A stretch of DNA of 64,000 nt from Marinobacter gudaonensis (GTDB taxonomy: Bacteria > Pseudomonadota > Gammaproteobacteria > Pseudomonadales > Oleiphilaceae), in the NCBI RefSeq assembly GCF_900115175.1, contig NZ_FOYV01000001.1, forward strand, positions 2,542,001 to 2,606,000, written 5' to 3'. The translations under genes were made by a program, and so were the position numbers. Under the pieces are notes generated by a model that was not told where the DNA came from, did no database searches, and saw only the letters and a program-made list of their open reading frames with translations. Below, one piece after another: positions 60,856 through 64,000 of the stretch; the stretch's first letter is position 1, and each line of letters opens with the position of its first letter.

Positions 60856-61722
60856 ATGAGCAATCCCACCGTGCAGCCGTTCTTTGATGAACCGACCAAC
60901 ACCTTCAGCTACGTGGTGCGCGATCCGGACAGTCACGCCTGCGCGATCCTCGATTCCGTGCTGGACTTCGATTACGCCGCCGGTCGCACCGACGTGCGCT
61001 CGGCCGATGCCATCATCGAGTTTGTTCAACGCAACAACCTGAAGGTCGAGTGGATTCTGGAAACCCACGTCCATGCCGATCACCTGTCTGCGGCGCCTTA
61101 CCTGCATGAGCAACTGGGTGGTAAAACCGGCATTGGTGCCCATATCCGCGATGTTCAGGAAATCTTTGGCAAGGCCTTCAATGCAGGCACCGAGTTCCAG
61201 CGCGATGGCAGCCAGTTTGACCGGCTGTTCGAGGAGGGCGACAGCTTCAATATCGGCGGTTTGACCGCACGGGTGCTGCACACGCCCGGACACACGCCAG
61301 CGTGCCTCACCTACGTGATCGGTGACGCCGCCTTCGTGGGCGACACCCTGTTTATGCCCGATTATGGTACTGCCCGCTGCGACTTCCCCGGCGGCGATGC
61401 CCGAACCCTGTACCGGTCCATCGGCAAAGTGCTGGCGCTGCCGCCGGAGACCCGCCTGTTCCTGTGTCACGACTACAAGGGGCCGGACCGTGAGGAATAC
61501 CAGTGCATGACCACCGTGGCCGAGCAGCGGCGGGGCAATGTCCACGTGCACGAGGGCATCTCCGAGGATGCGTTTGTGAAGATGCGCACCGAGCGCGACG
61601 CCACCCTGGGCATGCCGCGCCTGATCATTCCCTCGGTCCAGGTCAACATGCGTGCCGGGCACATGCCGCCGGCGGAGAGCAACGGCCAGGTGTACCTGAA
61701 AGTGCCGATCAACCGGTTCTGA
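60856..61722 (+). CDS. Persulfide-dioxygenase-like metallo-beta-lactamase-fold protein (Blh type)
   Basis: 288 residues with THVHADHLSA (metal-binding H-x-H-x-D-H), a second His in TPGHTPA, Asp in GDTLF and His in LCHDYKG. The form is that of the Blh / ETHE1-like group, which oxidises glutathione persulfide to sulfite. A SulP-type anion transporter gene follows 8 nt later, which agrees with sulfur handling. The ATG at 60856 has GAGAGGTGA ahead; a GTG at 60847 lies within that site. Confidence 0.88.
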   Translation: MSNPTVQPFFDEPTNTFSYVVRDPDSHACAILDSVLDFDYAAGRTDVRSADAIIEFVQRNNLKVEWILETHVHADHLSAAPYLHEQLGGKTGIGAHIRDVQEIFGKAFNAGTEFQRDGSQFDRLFEEGDSFNIGGLTARVLHTPGHTPACLTYVIGDAAFVGDTLFMPDYGTARCDFPGGDARTLYRSIGKVLALPPETRLFLCHDYKGPDREEYQCMTTVAEQRRGNVHVHEGISEDAFVKMRTERDATLGMPRLIIPSVQVNMRAGHMPPAESNGQVYLKVPINRF

Positions 61723-61730
61723 CGCCGACC

Positions 61731-63464
61731 ATGAGCCTCAAACGTTACCTGCCCATTCTGCAGTGGGCGCCCGGATATGGCCGGGACCAGGCCACCAGCG
61801 ATCTGGTGGCCGCAACCATCGTGACCGTGATGCTGATTCCCCAGTCGCTTGCCTACGCGCTGCTCGCGGGGCTGCCGGCCTACGTGGGGCTGTACGCCAG
61901 CATCCTGCCGCTGATGGTGTACGCGGTTTTCGGCACCAGCCGCACCCTGTCGGTGGGCCCGGTGGCGGTGGCCTCGCTGATGACCGCGGCTGCCCTGGCG
62001 CCGCTGGCAGAGGTGGGCAGCCCGGAGTACCTTGCTGGCGCCGTGCTGCTGGCGGTGATGTCCGGCCTGATGCTGACGGTGATGGGCATCCTGCGGCTGG
62101 GCTTTCTGGCCAACTTTCTCAGCCACCCGGTGATTTCCGGGTTTATCACGGCCTCAGGCCTGGTGATCGCTGCCAGCCAGCTCAAGCATCTGTTCGGTGT
62201 CCAGGCCTCCGGCCACAACCTGCTGGAGATCGGCCGCTCCCTGTGGCTCACGATCGGTCAGTTCAATGGCGTGACCCTGCTGTTGGGCGCGGGAACCCTG
62301 GTGTTCCTGGTTTTCGCTCGCAAGGGCCTCAAGCCCTTGCTGGTGACCCTCGGTTTGGCGCCCAGAGTGGCGGATATCCTGGGCCGGACCGCCCCCATTG
62401 TGGCGGTGGTGGTCACCACCCTGCTGGCCTGGCAACTGGACCTGGAAAGCGCCGGCGTGAGGCTGGTGGGCGAGGTGCCTCGGGGGTTGCCGGAGCTGAC
62501 CTTGCCGAGTCTGGATCCCGGGTTGTGGCAGCAGCTGGCAGTCAGCGCCCTGCTGATTGGCGTTGTCGGTTTTGTGGAATCGGTGTCGGTGGGGCAGACC
62601 CTCGCAGCCAAGCGCCGCCAGACCATTGACCCGGACCAGGAGCTGATCGGACTGGGCAACGCCAACCTGAGCGCCGGCCTGTCCGGGGGGCTGCCGGTGA
62701 CCGGTGGATTTTCCCGGTCGGTTGTGAACTTCGATGCGGGTGCGGAAACACCGGCGGCCGGCGCCTATGCCGCTGTGGGTATTGCCCTGGCGACGATGTT
62801 CCTGACGCCGGCCATCGCCTATCTGCCCCAGGCCACTCTGGCAGCCACCATCATCGTGGCGGTGTCTACGCTGATTGACCTGCCCGCGTTGGGGCGCACC
62901 TGGCGCTATTCCCGCCCGGATTTCGGTGCCATGCTCGCCACCATCGTGCTGACCCTGGTGCACAGCGTGGAAGCGGGCATCGTTGCCGGGGTGGCGCTGT
63001 CGATCGGCCTGTTCCTGTACCGCACCAGTCGGCCCCACAGTGCCGTGGTGGGTCGCGTTCCGGGCACCGAGCACTTCCGCAATGTGCTTCGCCACAAGGT
63101 GGAGCTGTGCCCACGGGTGACTTTCCTGCGGGTAGACGAAAGCCTGTACTTCGCCAACGCCCGGTTCCTGGAAGAAACGGTAATGGATCTGGTGACCCGG
63201 CAGCCGGAACTGCAGGATCTGGTGCTGGTGTGCCCGGCGGTGAACCTGGTGGATGCGTCCGCCCTGGAAAGCCTGGAAGCCATCAACGAACGTATGAAAG
63301 ACGCGGGCGTTCGGTTGCACCTGTCGGAAGTGAAAGGGCCAGTGATGGATCGCCTGCAGGACACTGAACTGCTGTCGCACCTGGGCGGGCAGGTGTTCCT
63401 GAGCACTTACGAAGCCTGGCAGCGCCTGACCGACCGGAGCCGGCTCGACCGCCAACCCGCCTAA
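61731..63464 (+). CDS. SulP-family anion transporter with STAS domain
   Basis: 577 residues. A SulP membrane domain with about 12-14 spans (SLAYALLAGLPAYVGLYASI; VGPVAVASLMTAAA; GGLPVTGGFSRS) and a C-terminal STAS domain (about 445-565; VCPAVNLVDASALESLEAI). Substrate may be sulfate or sulfite in line with the gene upstream, but SulP proteins also move bicarbonate and dicarboxylates. It starts 8 nt after the Blh gene. Confidence 0.92.
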   Translation: MSLKRYLPILQWAPGYGRDQATSDLVAATIVTVMLIPQSLAYALLAGLPAYVGLYASILPLMVYAVFGTSRTLSVGPVAVASLMTAAALAPLAEVGSPEYLAGAVLLAVMSGLMLTVMGILRLGFLANFLSHPVISGFITASGLVIAASQLKHLFGVQASGHNLLEIGRSLWLTIGQFNGVTLLLGAGTLVFLVFARKGLKPLLVTLGLAPRVADILGRTAPIVAVVVTTLLAWQLDLESAGVRLVGEVPRGLPELTLPSLDPGLWQQLAVSALLIGVVGFVESVSVGQTLAAKRRQTIDPDQELIGLGNANLSAGLSGGLPVTGGFSRSVVNFDAGAETPAAGAYAAVGIALATMFLTPAIAYLPQATLAATIIVAVSTLIDLPALGRTWRYSRPDFGAMLATIVLTLVHSVEAGIVAGVALSIGLFLYRTSRPHSAVVGRVPGTEHFRNVLRHKVELCPRVTFLRVDESLYFANARFLEETVMDLVTRQPELQDLVLVCPAVNLVDASALESLEAINERMKDAGVRLHLSEVKGPVMDRLQDTELLSHLGGQVFLSTYEAWQRLTDRSRLDRQPA

Positions 63465-63545
63465 GCGTGGCATGCCGGCTTGCGCTCCGGGTGGGGCAAG
63501 CCTATATGATGGTCTCCTTGACGCGATCGTTCCGGTAGATTCCCC

Positions 63546-64000
63546 ATGGGCATGACCGAAAACCTGTTATCGACCAGCCAGTGGATTCTCACCCTGGTGA
63601 TTTTTCTGGCCATTCTCGTTCGTGCGGCCCGGACCATCGACTGGCAGGGGTTCCGTAAGGACAACGCGTTGCAGCACTCCTTTTTTGGCGCAGCGGTTGT
63701 ATTGGGGTTTGTCTGGCAGCTGCGCGCCGGGCTGTCTCCCGGCCTGGCCATTCATGTGTTCGGCATCACCGTGATCACGCTCATGCTGGGCTGGGCACTG
63801 GCGGTGATGGCAGGGCTGCTGGCGCTGGTGATTACCGTGATCACCGGCCGCGAACCCCTGGTCATGTTTGCCGCCAATGGCCTGATCACGGTTATGGTGC
63901 CGGCCATGGTGAGCCACGGCATCATGCTGTGGGAGCGGCGGCGCAATTTCCGGAATTTTTTCGCGTATATCTTCTTCTGCGGCTTTTTTGGAGCGGGTCT
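63546..64000 (+). CDS. CbiM-like membrane protein (partial, runs off the window)
   Basis: Open from the ATG at 63546 to the window end (151 codons seen). At least four hydrophobic helices, with the pattern HSFFGAAVVLGFVWQLRAGL, then LAIHVFGITVITLMLGW and NLITV-type spans. This resembles the short proteins of pseudomonads called energy-coupling factor permease (CbiM-like), which lack the other ECF parts nearby. A cobalt or nickel role is not shown. The next ATG (63552) is also possible. Confidence 0.7.
   Translation, partial: MGMTENLLSTSQWILTLVIFLAILVRAARTIDWQGFRKDNALQHSFFGAAVVLGFVWQLRAGLSPGLAIHVFGITVITLMLGWALAVMAGLLALVITVITGREPLVMFAANGLITVMVPAMVSHGIMLWERRRNFRNFFAYIFFCGFFGAG

Noticed and set aside
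1..64000. CRISPR arrays, insertion sequences, prophage genes, tRNA or rRNA genes
   Set aside because: No repeat-spacer arrays, transposase or integrase motifs, or RNA-gene signatures were seen on reading; only the cobalamin riboswitch was found among structured RNAs.

Overview
The window looks like chromosome of a marine, aerobic gammaproteobacterium, most likely Marinobacter or a close relative. This rests on gene content (two-subunit pyruvate carboxylase, TRAP transporter, DUF1302/DUF1329 pair with a VolA/Pla-1-type lipase, many acyl-CoA dehydrogenases, B12-riboswitch btu operon), not on a database search. I see no phage, transposase, CRISPR, tRNA or rRNA genes. Genes are dense, often overlap by 1-14 nt, and use GTG/TTG starts fairly often.

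Layout. 1-3.8 kb: two-subunit pyruvate carboxylase. 3.8-7.0 kb (minus): TPR/beta-barrel protein, then an ECF sigma / anti-sigma / acidic exported protein operon. 7.3-13.7 kb: surface lipase plus DUF1302 and DUF1329 outer-membrane/periplasmic proteins. 14.1-17.1 kb (minus): TRAP transporter with a hairpin terminator between the binding protein and the permeases. 17.4-36.2 kb: a large CoA-thioester catabolic region. A plus-strand operon (thioesterase, ACAD11-like dehydrogenase, SDR, ACAD10/11-like kinase, acyl-CoA ligase) converges on a minus-strand operon (glutaryl-CoA dehydrogenase, two-gene heteromeric acyl-CoA dehydrogenase, class II aldolase, MaoC hydratase). An IclR regulator and a FadB-like/thiolase/aldehyde dehydrogenase operon follow. 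Related 19-bp palindromes (TGTTTY-N7-GAAACA) sit in front of three of these operons and the iclR gene, suggesting one regulon. 36.3-40.6 kb: TetR regulator, then a two-component system followed by an exported MsrA-MsrB fusion. 40.6-43.2 kb: DnaQ-like exonuclease and a cNMP/CBS/DUF294 protein. 43.4-48.2 kb: cobalamin riboswitch and btuBFCD. 48.4-49.4 kb: a solute-binding-like protein and a cytochrome b561 remnant.

49.4-59.2 kb is the most striking part. A PmrAB-like two-component system lies between two operons, and three PmrA-type boxes (CTTAAG-N5-CTTAAG and close variants) each stand exactly 10 nt upstream of a plausible -10. One faces the regulator, one faces a glycosyltransferase operon (GT2, VTT-domain membrane protein, ArnT-like GT39), and one faces a divergent operon of unknown product: thermostable-hemolysin-family protein, acyl-AMP ligase fused in frame to a haem-oxygenase-like diiron oxidase (HDO), SDR, and exported TPR protein. 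This operon is my best candidate for an undescribed system.

59.2-64 kb: PAS-GAF-GGDEF protein, persulfide-dioxygenase-like metallo-beta-lactamase protein with a SulP transporter, and a truncated CbiM-like membrane protein running off the end.
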